64,000 nucleotides of DNA from Bicyclus anynana (GCF_947172395.1 NC_069099.1:13149740-13213739), one strand, 5' to 3'. Shown: positions 31,409 through 43,429, counted from the first letter of the stretch. The notes: generated from the sequence alone by a model not told the origin. Made by a program: numbers and translations.

Positions 31409-33624
31409 AATGAGACTATTTTTAACCCCTTACTCAAAAAGTTGTATAAATTTGACGTGTCTGTCTGTGTGTCTGTCAGTTTATCTGTGGCACCATAGCT
31501 CCTGAACGGATAAAGCAATTTTAATTTAGTTTATTTTGTATTAAAGGTGATTTATGTGCGAGTGTTTTTAGACATGTTTGATGAAAATCGGTGGTGTCGT
31601 TTAAAAGTTCTGGGAGTGAAAGTGGGGAAGAATATCCGAATGTCTGCAAATATACTCGCGTGGGGTCGCAAATGAAATCTGAAAGAGAATATTGATGACT
31701 TGATCGAGAATGTAATTAATATTTTCATGACGATCGGGGCTTTTTCAAAATTTTCAATTTTATATCGATTTTGTTATCCACGAAAAATCGACGAATCCAA
31801 ACTACACCACCACCTAGATTCTACAGAATCCTCATATTTCACTGAGCTTCCTCAGCTTTCCTTCTTCCTACTATCAACTCATCGTTACGTTCTTATTAAT
31901 TGTAAAAAAAAATAATCAAATTGATCTTGATCTTGATTGAATTGCTTGATCTGAATATTGATAATAATCAGCAAACGGATAATAGGTACATTATTCAATA
32001 ATAAATTTATTCGCTACATAACGGAAGAAGTGCATTAATAGAATGATTTTGCATATAGAAAACCCATACCCATATTTTATTCCAACTCTTCAGGTAAACC
32101 TGGGACTTTGTCATTCATAGCTATACATTTTTACTTCTAAACCATCGATGTTACACACGTAACCTCTTTACCTAACACATTGCGTGTAAACACAGGAGAC
32201 TGTCGCCACAGACGACGCTATAAAATATAAGCCTAACATAAATTATTAATATTACGACCACAAACCACAACTTTACTTTAAAATCCACTAAATGACAAAG
32301 ATTAAAAAAAAGTTATAGATGGGGTATCAAAAATTAGCAAAAATACCTACTCTGTGTAAAAGAGACTAATGACGAAGACTTTTTTGTTGTTCGAAGATTA
32401 GTGAACACTTGCCTATTAATATTTATGTTGTTTATTTAATTGGACCACCAACAAAATGATATGTACTCAGGACTAAGTTATTTTATAAACAAGAGTGCAA
32501 CACATACTTATAGGTAGGTACATCATGCACAAAGAATAGGTATTAACTTAATAATTTAAATAATTATCCAGTTATCCACTTCTATAAATGAATTTCTTTA
32601 AGAGTTATTATAGTTGTTCAATTATAGACAGTTGTACCTATAAGAAAAAGAGTATATATAAATTCTCGTATCGAATAATTTGAAACGGCTAGACCGGCTT
32701 TTAAAAAAAATGTGTATAATATCATAGCATATCTGGTAGGTCTGAAATTAACATATATTTTTAACCGACTTCAAAAAAAGGAGGACTCAATTCGACCCTA
32801 TATATATTCGTGATACCACCCTAACTTTTTTTGATTTTTATTTTAGTATGATGAGGCATTGAAAAATACATTTTGTCCCGTCTATCATCAACCCCTATCT
32901 TTGTATAGCTATATGACAAAACGTTTGCTGGGTTAGCTCTTATTACTATCTATAATAACTTCTATGCATTACTTTTAGTCTGTGTATAATTAATGTTAAT
33001 CCCCACAATAAAACGCAACACTTATGTGTAACTTAATAAGTTAATAGGAAATCCGTTGGCCAACTAATAAACATGATTTAGTAACGAATCTATAAATGTC
33101 CATATTTGCAAGATTTACAATTATTTTATTATGGATAAACATTGAAAATGAAAAAAGACACATAATTAGAACGGCATTAAGCACGACAGACTTCTGTACT
33201 TTGACGTTTAAGCAAGATCTTCGATTGGAAGGGAGCCGATGATGTTAAATGTGAATTTACTCGAGCGTCGACGGAATATTAGATTTGGTAGAATATTACA
33301 CACACTATAATCCGCTTTCAGCAGAAATTCATTCATTCAATGGGGATGATGACTAGGTTTGAATATATTGATTTTTATGATACATTCGGGTAAATAGGGT
33401 CAATGTTAACTAATTTATACATAAAAAGCAAAGATTGTCTGGATATTTGCAAAATAAATGAGATTATAAACTATTAAAAATATTTTATCGTAATTAGATG
33501 AAAATTCATACAGTTTTAGCTTCCTTACATTAAATGTGACATTTTTTAATATATGAACTATGAGCATAAACGCACAAATAACAAAGATATTAGTAATTTT
33601 GTTTGAACGCGCATACAAATCTAA
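31409..33624. other. AT-rich DNA with repeat ends
   Basis: 31435-31500 holds TGACGTGTCTGTCTGTGTGT of another repeat. 32690-32820 contains a decayed ACCGACTTC-family end (AACCGACTTCAAAAAAAGGA). No gene supported. Confidence 0.4.
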
Positions 33625-33748
33625 CGATCATTACATTGCCTATGACGTCATTATTTCGAGCCATTTTGTATGGAGCGTTTTTCAGGGATCCGCGGCAGCG
33701 CCGCAAATCTGACGCTTTAAATCCCTGTAGCTCCGAAAGTAATGATCG
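33625..33748. mobile_element. Short inverted-repeat element with GC-rich core
   Basis: CGATCATTAC and GTAATGATCG are perfect 10-bp terminal inverted repeats 124 bp apart. Just inside lies TGACGTCA; the core is GGATCCGCGGCAGCGCCGCA. Probably a small non-autonomous DNA element; superfamily unknown. Confidence 0.5.
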
Positions 33749-33892
33749 CAGATACCCTGTTCCTTTTACAAAATTGCTTTGCTATTAGTATACTCTTAAT
33801 TTATATACACTTTAAAAAACTGTCATCATCCCTATTCAGCATTTTACACAGAAACTTTTATAACACAAGTTAAGCGCTCAAATCTTCATATT

Positions 33893-34117
33893 TTCGGCCG
33901 TGGGTTCGATTCCCACAACTAGAAAATATTTGTGTGATGAACATGGGCTTTTTCCAGTGTCTGTGTGTATTTATACATTATATAAGTATTTATATGTAGT
34001 ATATAAATGTATATGAATATTATAATATCAACTATCTTAGTACCCATAACACAAGCTACTCTGTATGCTTACTTTGGGGCTAGATAGTGATGTGTATTGT
34101 TTAAGTAGGTATATTAT
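33893..34117 (+). mobile_element. SINE-D copy
   Basis: tRNA-like B-box arm CCGTGGGTTCGATTCCCACA, body TTTGTGTGATGAACATGGGC, 3' part ACCCATAACACAAGCTACTC...ACTTTGGGGCTAGATAGTGA. A common lepidopteran SINE type. A possible minus-strand scrap is at 36566-36600. Confidence 0.75.
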
Positions 34118-34488
34118 TTTCAAAATGCACTTTTTACCTATAAACTGACCCACATATTACTGACCCTTTTCTATAGGAATTATTTTTATGGCTGGTTCTA
34201 GACCTACCCACAAATATTAAGGGATTGGTGGATGTACGCACTAACAACATGAACAAATTCACGCGTCTGTTTGTTTCCATTTCGAAAGTAGGTATATTAT
34301 TTTTATTATTATCTAAAGTGGACGGAACAAGCTAATGGTTTATCTGATGTTACGAGGAACGATGCAACACTTTTCTACTACCTCTCGCATCACCTATGGG
34401 TCAATCTGACTCATAGGTGTTAAGCACGACAACCAAACCCCATACTCACAGTAAGGCTGCTCGGCTGAAAAAAAGGACAGCACGTTTT
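34118..34488. other. Unique DNA, no gene seen
   Basis: Nothing recognised apart from short AT-rich runs. Confidence 0.4.
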
Positions 34489-34818
34489 GGCGGCCTCCGT
34501 GGCGCAGTGGTATGCGCGGTGGATTTACAAGACGGAGGCCCTGGGTTCGATCCCCGGCTGGGCAGATTAAGATTTTCTCAATTTGTCCAGGTCTGACTGG
34601 TGGGAGGCTTCGGCCGTGGCTAGTTACCACCCTACCGGCAAAGACGTACCGCCAAGCGATTTAGCGTTCCGGTACGATGTCGTATAGAAACCGAAAGGGG
34701 TGTGGATTTTCATCCTCCTCCTAACAAGTTAGCCCACTTCCATCTTAGACTGCATCATCACTTACCATCAGGTGAGATTGTAGTCAAGGGCTAACTTGTA
34801 AATAATAATAAAAAAAAC
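34489..34818 (+). mobile_element. SINE-A, full length
   Basis: Head GGCGGCCTCCGTGGCGCAGT to tail TAATAATAATAAAAAAA. Close to the copy at 19262, with all promoter boxes present. Confidence 0.95.
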
Positions 34819-34849
34819 ATCAATAATAATATAATATCTATTCATCGGA

Positions 34850-35009
34850 GAAGCTTTGTGTTATAAAGCTCTGCTACTACTAACTAGATTAAAAAAGAAT
34901 TTTTGAAATCGGTCCAGGCGTCTTTGAGTAATCGGTGTACATACATAAAAAAAAAAAAAAAATACCGACTAAATTGAGAACCTCCTCCTTTTTGAAGTCG
35001 GTTAAAAAT
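34850..35009 (-). mobile_element. ACCGACTTC-family element, one end
   Basis: Ends AACCTCCTCCTTTTTGAAGT-CGGTT on the plus strand; inside are a 16-base A run and TTTTTGAAATCGGTCCAGGC. Same terminal motif as the complete element at 45936-46166. Confidence 0.55.
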
Positions 35010-35349
35010 AGAATCACATCCATACGAGGCAACTTGCGTGTGCGTCTAATAAATAATACATAGGTGTGTATTGATCAAGCCTTTCCCCAATCGATTTGCT
35101 AACGAAGTTGACGAACTTTTATGTTTATTCAACGTTGCCATTGTATTTTTTCTCATGGATGCACAACAATCGCTGTTTATTGAATGGGCGCGTAGGTGCG
35201 TTGACACGGGCAAGTCAAGTGGTGCGACTCGTTGCGACACTGGCGTCAAGTGCCCACATCTGGCTGACTAAGCCCAGTTGTGTAAACGAGGCTCTACACA
35301 CGTGCCAACTTGCGAGTCTAACTTACCGTCCAACCTGGACTGCCTCGTC
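35010..35349. other. GC-richer unassigned DNA
   Basis: Two overlapping plus frames (35071-35271 and 35096-35368) are open. Neither gives a recognisable protein or has splice sites. Confidence 0.3.
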
Positions 35350-35725
35350 CAGCAGGGTTATTATGTAACTCACGGTGTACCATTCAAGGAATCAGTCACT
35401 ACGTCGTTTTTTATCGTATTTTCGTTTTTGAAATCATCTAACATTGTGTTTTCAACGAAATTACACAATTTTCGTAATTTTATGTAAAGTAACATTAGTG
35501 CAGCAGGTAGTTACGTAAGTAACGTTATTTTAACGAAAAACTGGTATTTACTTAATTACGTTGAAATAATCATGTTAGACGATCGTAGAAACAAAAAAAC
35601 GTTAACGTTAAGGTTATTTTGTTGAAAACACAATGTTAGATGATTGCAAAAACGAAAATACGATGAAAAACGATGTAGTGACTAATTACTTGAATGGTAC
35701 ACCGAGTTACATAATAACCCTGCTG
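35350..35725. mobile_element. MITE with ~110-bp inverted arms
   Basis: CAGCAGGGTTATTATGTAAC at left and its complement GTTACATAATAACCCTGCTG at right. Similarity continues about 110 bp inward on both sides with a few substitutions. 376 bp in total, non-coding. No target duplication seen, so superfamily is open. Confidence 0.75.
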
Positions 35726-36795
35726 ATAAACAACGGATTATGAGGTCCAAGGCTAAACTTCGGGGACGTGATACAAAATATTGGGTTCTTCAAATTTACC
35801 AGAAAGTTTTGCCTAGGTTAGGAAGGTAGCAGTGTTATAGTCCCGTGGCTGTCCATAAAGAAGACGATCTCATTCATTATTATTAGACTACGTGGGATGG
35901 CATAGGATAGGTACAGAATCAAAAATTGTCATCCCATTGCCATCGTTATCAGAAAGACTGGAGAAATATAACAAGCCCTGTGTCACGTAAAGTGCTAAAG
36001 ATGCTAGAAGAGGTAATAATAATTGAACTTTAAAATATACCCAGATATAGATATTGCTGAATATTTACCAGGTTCGTATAAATTGTAGCATATAGCACCC
36101 CGATTATAGTGGATACTGCAGAGCAATTGCCTCCCTTGTTAATTAAACTTGAGTAAATTTTTTAGCTATCTAATCTGACTAACCATAGACATTATTTAAA
36201 ACTTTAGTTAGAATTGGCAAGTGTGTAGATGCTAATAGTGAGAACGAAACTTATTGCAAGTTTAATTATGAGTGGGTGTGTATCGTGCTTTATTATATTG
36301 AAGATAAGCTTCGATAAGGGACTTGTAAATTGTAAGCGATTTGATTTAACGTAGTGATTCTATTATATTGGCTCAGTATGACGAATTCAATTTATAATGA
36401 TGGTTCATTCGCTTTCACATTATATCTTGGACTTCTTTGAATTACGTACTTATTTGACATTTACATGTTATGACATTTAATATTTTTTATGCTAATTTAA
36501 GAAATGCATAAAAACAATAATAAATAATAAATTAATATACTCAAACAATAAACACATTACTGATAATTAGCCCTAAAGTAAGCGTATAACCTTGTCTAAT
36601 GTAACCTTAGATTAAGCATAAGGATTACAAGAATAATTCGTATCGCTGCGTCGTAGCGGATCTATCAATAATAACAATCTAAGAAAACAACAAGAAATTT
36701 TTAAAGTGTTTTTTTTTTCATTATTTATTGAGTAGGTATTATTTAATTTAATAGATAGAGATCATTAGAGTTCGTCCGGGAATATATACCTACTT
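35726..36795. other. Unique AT-rich DNA
   Basis: No gene. Contains the possible SINE-D scrap at 36566-36600 (TAGCCCTAAAGTAAGCGTAT). Confidence 0.4.
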
Positions 36796-36935
36796 ACTAA
36801 AGGCTTTTTCAGATAGCGTGGGTACGGTGACAGTTGCCTTATGACGTAATATGTACTATTATCGTGAATCGCGGCAAACTTTCAAGAATGAGATGAACTG
36901 TCACCATTCCCATGTTATCTGAAAAACACTTTAGT
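36796..36935. mobile_element. Small MITE, 140 bp
   Basis: Outer ACTAAAG / CTTTAGT; terminal inverted repeats TTTTTCAGATAGCGTGGGTA...GGTGACAGTT and AACTGTCACC...TATCTGAAAAA, about 31 bp with six mismatches. Confidence 0.6.
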
Positions 36936-38146
36936 GTACACTAATTCAAATTTCGATTACAAAGACAAAGGTTTTCCTCTTTAAAGTTACTTATATCCAA
37001 TAAAAAATACAGAACTTTGATTTCGTAAAATTACATTTCATACAAAATTACTGTTTTTATAACTAACGTTGACACACATTACAGTACAAGATTATTACAC
37101 ACGTAATGCATCACGCAAAATCAAATAGACGTGGGCAATTTGAGCATAACTCACGACACAGTCATAATAAGAACCTCAATAAAAAAAACTAAAGGCTTAG
37201 ATCACGAGTCGCACAATCTCGGTGACCGAGGGGCGCAATCACATGTAATTGTTCTCAATCAGCGGTCAGTGCCGCGGGACACTATTAACATGACCGAGGC
37301 GAGTAAACGAGCGTGTACACTCGACCGATAATTGCCGCGCGTAATGGACTCGCGCTAATAGGCCCTTGATTTAAACACTTCCTATTTAATAAACTTCCTA
37401 AAATTACATGCTAAGTGCACGCTTTGCTAGTTATTTCTCATTTCTTACCGACTTCTTAAAAGGAGGAGGTTTTTGTTTTCGGCTTTATGTGTGCTTTTAG
37501 ATATTTAATAACGTGGATATGAACTGCACTCGCGGGGACAGCAGGTCTGATCTCTCTTAGACTACATATCCGGACCCAACGTCCCTCTAAGCCTAGAGCA
37601 GTCTCAGTCTTGCAGTACGTCTACCATTCGCATAGACCGAATGGTCCAGTGCCCCACACTAGATTTAAGGCTACCGATTTAAAATTCTATGATGGAAAAA
37701 AAATCGACCAGCGTCCACAAACATTGTAAAAGAAATTTCTATATTGACCGTCGACTCGGCGTCATCGGCATGTTAGGGGCCGGGTCCACCCTAAGAAATA
37801 ATCCTAAATACGCCAATGACCATTGGTCAACGAAATATATCGTGAAGACGCTGGTGGACATTTGTCTTTCACATGTCTCGAGATACGCGTATTGTCGTGC
37901 TGCGTATATTGGGCCGACTAGAGACGCCCTCGAGAGATGAACCTTTCCCCTACGCTCTTCTAGCTCTGAAGCTCGAATCTGGCAGAATTTCTGTGCTCGA
38001 CTAAACACTCTAGTCACGCTGCAGTGATATCAATAAACCTACACCGAGTACAGAATCAGGGAAACAACAATGCAACGCTTTGCTTCTACGTATTTACTAC
38101 TCACTACTTACAGTGTTTGACTAAGAAGTAAGAACCTTTTAAACCT
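36936..38146. other. Unique DNA with two GC-richer patches
   Basis: 37190-37370 is CpG-rich without a frame. 37689-38035 is open on both strands (83 codons plus, 92 codons minus) and GC-richer than its surroundings, but neither protein is recognised. ACCATTCG...CGAATGGT near 37622 is a small hairpin. Confidence 0.35.
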
Positions 38147-38333
38147 TTTTGGTGGGAGGCTTCGGACGTGGCTATTTACCACCCTACCGGCAAAGACATG
38201 CCGCCAAGCGATTCGGCGTTCCGGCACGATGTCGTGTAGAAAGCGAAAAAGGGGTCTGGATTTTCATCCTCCTCCTAACAAGTTAGCCCGCTTTCATCCT
38301 ATACTGCAATATCTTGTAAAGAATAAAAAAAAA
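38147..38333 (+). mobile_element. SINE-A, 5'-truncated
   Basis: From GGTGGGAGGCTTCGGACGTG to the A tail, with a 3' internal deletion (the ACTTACCATCAGGTG block is missing). Confidence 0.88.
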
Positions 38334-38729
38334 GATGAAGACGAAAATAAGTAATGCTTCTGTAAACGAGGTCTATCAAAAGAAGTCTCATCAACCATCC
38401 ACATACATTTGATAAAAAAAATCAAACACTACTATATTTGGACATGATATCAGCGTGATACATTATGATAAATTAAGTTTAAAAGCATAATTTATTAAGT
38501 GCGCAGGCTCCATTAGAGCCTTGAACTATGGTAGAATGCCAAATAAGCAGCGTACACGCTATATCAGGCTAATGTGGGCACAGCGTGCGTTTCTCTTTGT
38601 TCGAATCAGTTGATAGGATCGCGATGACAGTCCGCCTTTGTGTCCTGTAGTTCTCTGTCCAAATAGTGCCCGATCCGACAAACAATTGCGAAAGATTTTA
38701 TGCAATGACTTTGAAGCCTTATAAAGAAA

Positions 38730-38893
38730 CTAGCTGACGCCGCACGGTTTACCCCGCGTGGTTCCCGTTCTCTTGGAAATATGGGGATAATATATAGCCT
38801 ATAGCCTTCCTCGATAAATGGGCTATCTAACACTGAAAGAATTTTTCTTCGAGAATGAGAACCACGCGGGTGAAACCGCGCGGCTTCAGCTAA
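38730..38893. mobile_element. Helitron fragments with two outward 3' ends
   Basis: Left: CTAGCTGACGCCGCACGGTT (minus-strand 3' end) with body GGGATAATATATAGCCTATA. Right: GAACCACGCGGGTGAAACCG...CAGCTAA (plus-strand 3' end). Both sides therefore terminate with a hairpin/CTAG-type end. Confidence 0.65.
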
Positions 38894-39277
38894 TATAGTA
38901 TGAAGTTAATAGAAGCTCTATTTCCAACGCCCAAAATTTAAAATGCAACACTACTCAAAAGAAAGCGTCATGTTTTAAAAACGCTGTCGTGTGAACATAT
39001 ACTTGGGAATACATTGAGGGCTAACTCATATAGAGTCATTTTCAAATATCAGAGTCAGTTTCTTTTTTATCCAACATAATTTTATCGCTATAATAAAAAA
39101 TGTCGCTCATAATCTTTGTCCAATAGTATCCAAACATTGAACAATCAACTGCGAATAGATGTTATAAAATGACTTGATTATGGCTGAACTCAATGCCTAT
39201 TTCTGAAAACAGTTTTTAAGTTTGTCTTGTATTTTTTAGAAAGTTACGACCGACGTCTCGTAATGTGGTAGGCTTTA
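38894..39277. other. Unique DNA, no gene seen
   Basis: AT-rich; nothing recognised. Confidence 0.4.
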
Positions 39278-39508
39278 GTCATCATCATCATATATAGGCC
39301 AATAGTCTACCATGCTTGCCCAATGCGGATTCACACACGCAAAATTAAGAAAATTCTCTAGTATGCAGGTTACCTAAAGATGTTTTTCCTTCACACGATG
39401 TTTGAGACATGTGATATTTAATTTCTTAAAATGCACATAACTGAAAAGTTGGAGGTACATACCTCGGGTTCGAGCCTACGGTCATATCCACTGGGCTATC
39501 ACGGCTCT
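39278..39508 (-). mobile_element. SINE-B, 3'-deleted copy
   Basis: (CAT)n tail followed directly by GGCCAATAGTCTACCATGCT, then the body and head (CCACTGGGCTATCACGGCTC). The AGCAGTGAGCCGAATATGGG segment is missing. Confidence 0.88.
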
Positions 39509-39546
39509 AATACTAAGAAGTAATAAAAGCATAGTACTTAAACCGA

Positions 39547-39862
39547 ACCGAAAAGCAGTGATAGCCCAGTGAATATGACCTCTGCCTCTGATTTCGGAGG
39601 GTGTGTGTTCGAATCCGGTCCGGGGCATGCGCCTCCAACTTTTCAGTTAGGTGCATTTTAAGAAATTAAATATCACGTGTCTCAATCGGTGAAGGAAAAC
39701 ATCGTGAGGAAACCTGCATACCAGAGAATTATCTTAATTCTCTGCGTGTGTGAAGTCTGCCAATCCGCATTGGGCCAGCGTGGTGGTCTATTGGCCTAAC
39801 CCCTCTCATTCTGAGAGGAGACTCGAGCTCAGCAGTGAGCCGAATATGGGTTGATGACGACG
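39547..39862 (+). mobile_element. SINE-B, full length with 11-bp TSD
   Basis: Head GTGATAGCCCAGTGAATATG, B box GTTCGAATCC, 3' end GCCGAATATGGGTTGATGAC. ACTTAAACCGA occurs at 39536-39546 and 39863-39873. Head-to-head with the preceding minus copy. Confidence 0.95.
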
Positions 39863-39873
39863 ACTTAAACCGA

Positions 39874-40329
39874 CCCGGGACTAAACCAGAAACTCGAAGT
39901 CACAAAGACAAGCTAAACAGTGAATTAACAAGGATGTCGAGCGTTTAATTAAATGTAAAATGATACTTCACACCTAGCTTTACTTAAGTAACTCAATATT
40001 ATGATTTCTCGCTAAAACCGTGAGAGCCAGTGGGCGCAAGTCTAGGCTGGGCCAAAATAATATCACAGTTCATTACAGTGATGAAATGATGTCTCCATTT
40101 ATGGAGAATGCACATCCGGTGGTGGATTACAGTTAATCAAGAACCGCGTGGACGTAATAGGGTTATGGTACCAACGAGAACGACAAAAAGCTTGGTGTTT
40201 TGAAATTTACAAGTGCTGTTTATTATGAAATACTTCGTATTTGATAATTGTATCTTAATAATCTCAATGATAAAGATGCTTGGAGGCCGTTGGATCAGCT
40301 TCCACCTTCACACAGGAAGTAAAACTATA
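39874..40329. other. Unique DNA
   Basis: A ~43-codon frame ending near 40137 (..HYSDEMMSPFMENAHPVVDYS) looks mildly coding-like but has no splice support. Confidence 0.3.
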
Positions 40330-40525
40330 AGAAATTGTAATGTTGTTATCAATTGTAAATTACAATGTTGTATAATTTTTTAAAAAGAGCAACTGTTGAG
40401 TTTTTTGCCGGTTTCTTCTCAGCAGAACCTGCCTTTCGAACCGGTGGTAGAATCTTTACAAATAGTCAACTGACGTGTCAAAAGTGCTTGTAAACTGAGC
40501 CTACTTGAAATAAATGAATTTGATT
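40330..40525 (+). mobile_element. LINE-E 3' UTR, best copy
   Basis: AAAAAGAGCAACTGTTGAGT, GCCGGTTTCTTCTCAGCAGA, CGAACCGGTGGTAGAATCTT, AAAAGTGCTTGTAAACTGAG, AATAAATGAATTTGATTTTA. The 3' untranslated end of a lepidopteran non-LTR element; coding part absent. Confidence 0.75.
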
Positions 40526-40567
40526 TTATTTATTTTTTTGATTTAATAGGTTACTATATTAATTAAA

Positions 40568-40645
40568 TATCGGTGAAGGAAAGCCGTCGTGAGAAAACCT
40601 GCATATCTGAGAATTTTCTTAATTCCATTGGTGTGTGAAGTCTGA
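40568..40645 (+). mobile_element. SINE-B middle fragment
   Basis: CGGTGAAGGAAAGCCGTCGT to GTGTGTGAAGTCTGACGTC, cut off by the following SINE-A. Confidence 0.75.
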
Positions 40646-40655
40646 CGTCTGTTTT

Positions 40656-40981
40656 GGCGGCCTCCGTGGCGCAGTGGTATGCGCGGTGGATTTACAAGAC
40701 GGAGGTCCTGGGTTCGATCCCCGGCTGGGCAGATTGAGATTTTCTTAATTTGTCCAGGTCTGGCTGGTGTGAGGCTTCGGCCGTGACTAGTTACCACCCT
40801 ACCGGCAAAGACGTACCGCCAAGCGATTTAGCGTTCCGGTACGATGCCGTGTAGAAACCGAAAGGGGTGTGGATTTTCATCCTACTCCTAACAAGTTAGC
40901 CCGCTTCCATCTTAGATTGCATCATCACTTACCACCAGGTGAAATTGTAGTCAAGGGCTAACTTGTAAAGAATGATAAAAA
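40656..40981 (+). mobile_element. SINE-A, full length
   Basis: GCGGCCTCCGTGGCGCAGTG to the tail (AAAGAATGATAAAAATATAT). The tail has mutated to an AT-rich run. Confidence 0.94.
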
Positions 40982-41387
40982 TATATATATAAAAGCTGAA
41001 ATTTTCTCTGCCCACCATATTGTAGACAACTATATAGTAGAAATTAATTCGAATTTGATCAGACCACAGCCTAATGCAATCTTCATGACTCACGCCAGTA
41101 TGATAAACTGTCATTTATAATTATTATGATATTTCAATCGGATATTAATATTTAGAGGCATGTGTGTGGAGTGTGGGTGCGCTTATTATACTGTTACATA
41201 ACGTACTCTGTTTCGCTAATTCGATTTAAGTCGTTGGTGACTTTCGTTTTCGATTCGCTCATCTTGAATTTGTTTACGCAACTAGACTTAAGGGAAAGTG
41301 ATGCAGTCACACCCAAATTTGCGTACGTTACTCTGTAGTAGGCATAGATCCCGACAAGTAAGATGAACCTGATGACAAGTAAGATGA

Positions 41388-41692
41388 GAGGCGTGATAGC
41401 CTAGTGGATATGACCTCTGCCTCCGATTCCGGAGGGTGTGGTTTTGAATCCGGTCCGGGGCATGCACCTCCAACTTTTCAGTTGTGTGCGTTTTAAAAAA
41501 TTAAATATCACGTGTCTTAAACGGTGAAGGAAAACATCGTGAGGAAAACCCGCACACCAGAGAATTTCTTAATTCTCTGCGTGTGTGAAGTCTGCCAATC
41601 CGCATTGGGCCAGCGTGGTGGACTATTGGCCTAACCCGTCCATTATGAGAGGAGACTCGAGCTCAGCAGTGAGCCGTATATGGGTTGATAAC
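41388..41692 (+). mobile_element. SINE-B, full length
   Basis: GCGTGATAGCCTAGTGGATA to GTATATGGGTTGATAACG. AAGATGAACCT is found at 41694-41704 and at 41360-41370, but the left copy is ~18 bp from the head. The gap contains a short duplication (GACAAGTAAGATGA twice). Confidence 0.92.
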
Positions 41693-41704
41693 GAAGATGA
41701 ACCT

Positions 41705-42167
41705 AAGTAACAGTTGTCTGTGTAGGTACAATCGCAATCGAAAGTGTTAGGCGCATGTTCTGTAGTTGCCTGGTATATTCAAGTTGTCAAATGGTTGAGT
41801 ATTTTGTACGCGATTTTAATGCCGTGTTTCTACATAGGGCACCTCATAACGTATGTGGTAGGACGCTATCTCTAAGGCATAGTTCGGACTACTTTAGTAT
41901 TTTAGTCGAGTACGAAAGATTTTTGGCCGGTAAATCGAATACAAAATACATACAGACATAAAATTGTCTCGAATGAAATACTAAGGTATTCTGTATGGCC
42001 TCTTAGACGCGTGCTGTGTCCAAGTTATACCTACATCATAGGAAGTGCGAGAGCTTCGTCAATTGGTCAAAAATAATAAGTCAACATCTTATAGCATAGC
42101 AGCAACAGTACACTCACACAATAATTATGTAATTTGTTTTACTACCCGCTAATGATTTTTTTTCGTT

Positions 42168-42170
<3 letters not shown>
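41705..42170. other. Unique DNA, no gene seen
   Basis: A 68-codon frame (41755-41961) has no recognisable features. Confidence 0.35.

Positions 42171-42227
<57 letters not shown>
42171..42227. repeat. (AATC)n microsatellite, LINE tail
   Basis: Fourteen tandem AATC units. Read on the minus strand this is (GATT)n, the 3' tail of the LINE remnant at 42228-42560. Confidence 0.93.
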
Positions 42228-42229
<2 letters not shown>

Positions 42230-42560
42230 TTAATTTCGCCAAAATATGGTACATTTACATAGGTCTTTTATATTATATTTAAACACATATCCTGCCATAG
42301 TTGGCGTGCAAAAGTTAACAGATCTTACAAATAAATTTACAAATTACAAATTTACAAATAATAAAAATAAAACAAAGTTCGAATTAATTTATGTTAATAT
42401 AAATGTCAATAAAAATGTCACTTTTATGGTTAATGTCCCTATTTAAATTTTTCACTCATGACGCTATAGTACAACTTTTTCATTAATAAATCTAATAATG
42501 TCTTCCTAAATTTATTTACAGCTATTTTTTTTATGTATTCAGGCAAGTGATTTTTAGTTT
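42228..42560 (-). pseudogene. Non-LTR LINE 3' end with reading-frame terminus
   Basis: Minus strand: codons at 42555-42439 read KNHLPEYIKKIAVNKFRKTL, LDLLMKKLYYSVMSEKFK, stop. The pattern LPxxIKxxxxxxxFKxxLxxxLxxxxYYSV is the usual C-terminus of insect CR1/Jockey-like reverse transcriptase frames. A 3' UTR to 42228 and the (GATT)n tail follow. Upstream the frame dissolves into low-complexity DNA, so only the last ~38 codons survive. Confidence 0.65.
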
Positions 42561-42918
42561 TTTAGTTTTGTTTTGTTTGTTTTTTAGTTTTTAATACTGT
42601 ATAATTAATTATAATAACCAACTGTGGTTTATGTTGCAACTCATAAAATCATGTTTCACAAAAACATAACTCACATAAAAATTTATGAAAAAAAAAAACA
42701 TAAATAGATTGACACAAATGGTGTATTTGTGTCAATCACCAAAAACAGTATTGAGTTTAATTGCTTAGTGTATCTACATCGTAAATTTTTATCATCGCAA
42801 AATATAAAATAAATTTTAAGGACCATAAAACTTGCCGAGAGCAACCGCAGCGCTTACGAACAATCACGACAAAACAATCGTTATTATTTTAGTAACGGCC
42901 AGTAAACTGAGGGGCTAA

Positions 42919-43152
42919 TATCTTCTTATATCACGTCACATTTGAGATAAGGAATGTTGTACAGATGAAGCGAGACTATCAATTCTTATTTTCAAATATC
43001 TTCTTATATCACGTCTCAATTGGGATAAGGCCTGTTGTACAGATGAAGCGAGATTATCAATTCTTATTTTCAAATATCTTCTTATAGCACGTCACAATTG
43101 GGATAAGGCCTGTTGTACAGATGAAGCGATACTATCAATTCTTATTTTCAAA
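42919..43152. repeat. 78-bp minisatellite, three units
   Basis: TATCTTCTTATATCACGTC starts at 42919, 42997 and 43075 (period 78). Units contain TTGTACAGATGAAGCGAGAC. Partial units recur at 43235-43285 and 43345-43390. The flanks share TCGTTATTATTTTAGTAACG, hinting at a longer higher-order repeat. (GAT)n at 43183-43206. Confidence 0.88.
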
Positions 43153-43429
43153 GTTGCAAAGTCGCGAACTACTTCTAGAAATGATGGTGATGATGATGAT
43201 GATGATCAGTAACGGACAGTGAACTTCAAGAGATAATTACTTCTGTTCGGGGATAAAGTCTGTTGTACAGATGAAGCGAGTCCTAATTGAGAATCACTCG
43301 CACTGAGAAACAAACAAACAATCGTTATTATTTTAGTGAGGGGGTTATATCTTCTTAGATCACGTCACAATCAACGCGAGACTATAAGCTCTTTTCTGTT
43401 GCAAATTTGAAAAACATTATAAAACCGAA

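Noticed and set aside
34394..34630. Frames reading ..AGDRTQDLRLVNPPRIPLRHGG..
   Set aside because: This peptide appears at every SINE-A copy (30246, 40543, 61401) as antisense read-through of the tRNA-like head.
40000..40140. ~43-codon plus frame ending ..PVVDYS
   Set aside because: Mildly coding-like, but no acceptor or donor and too short to support.
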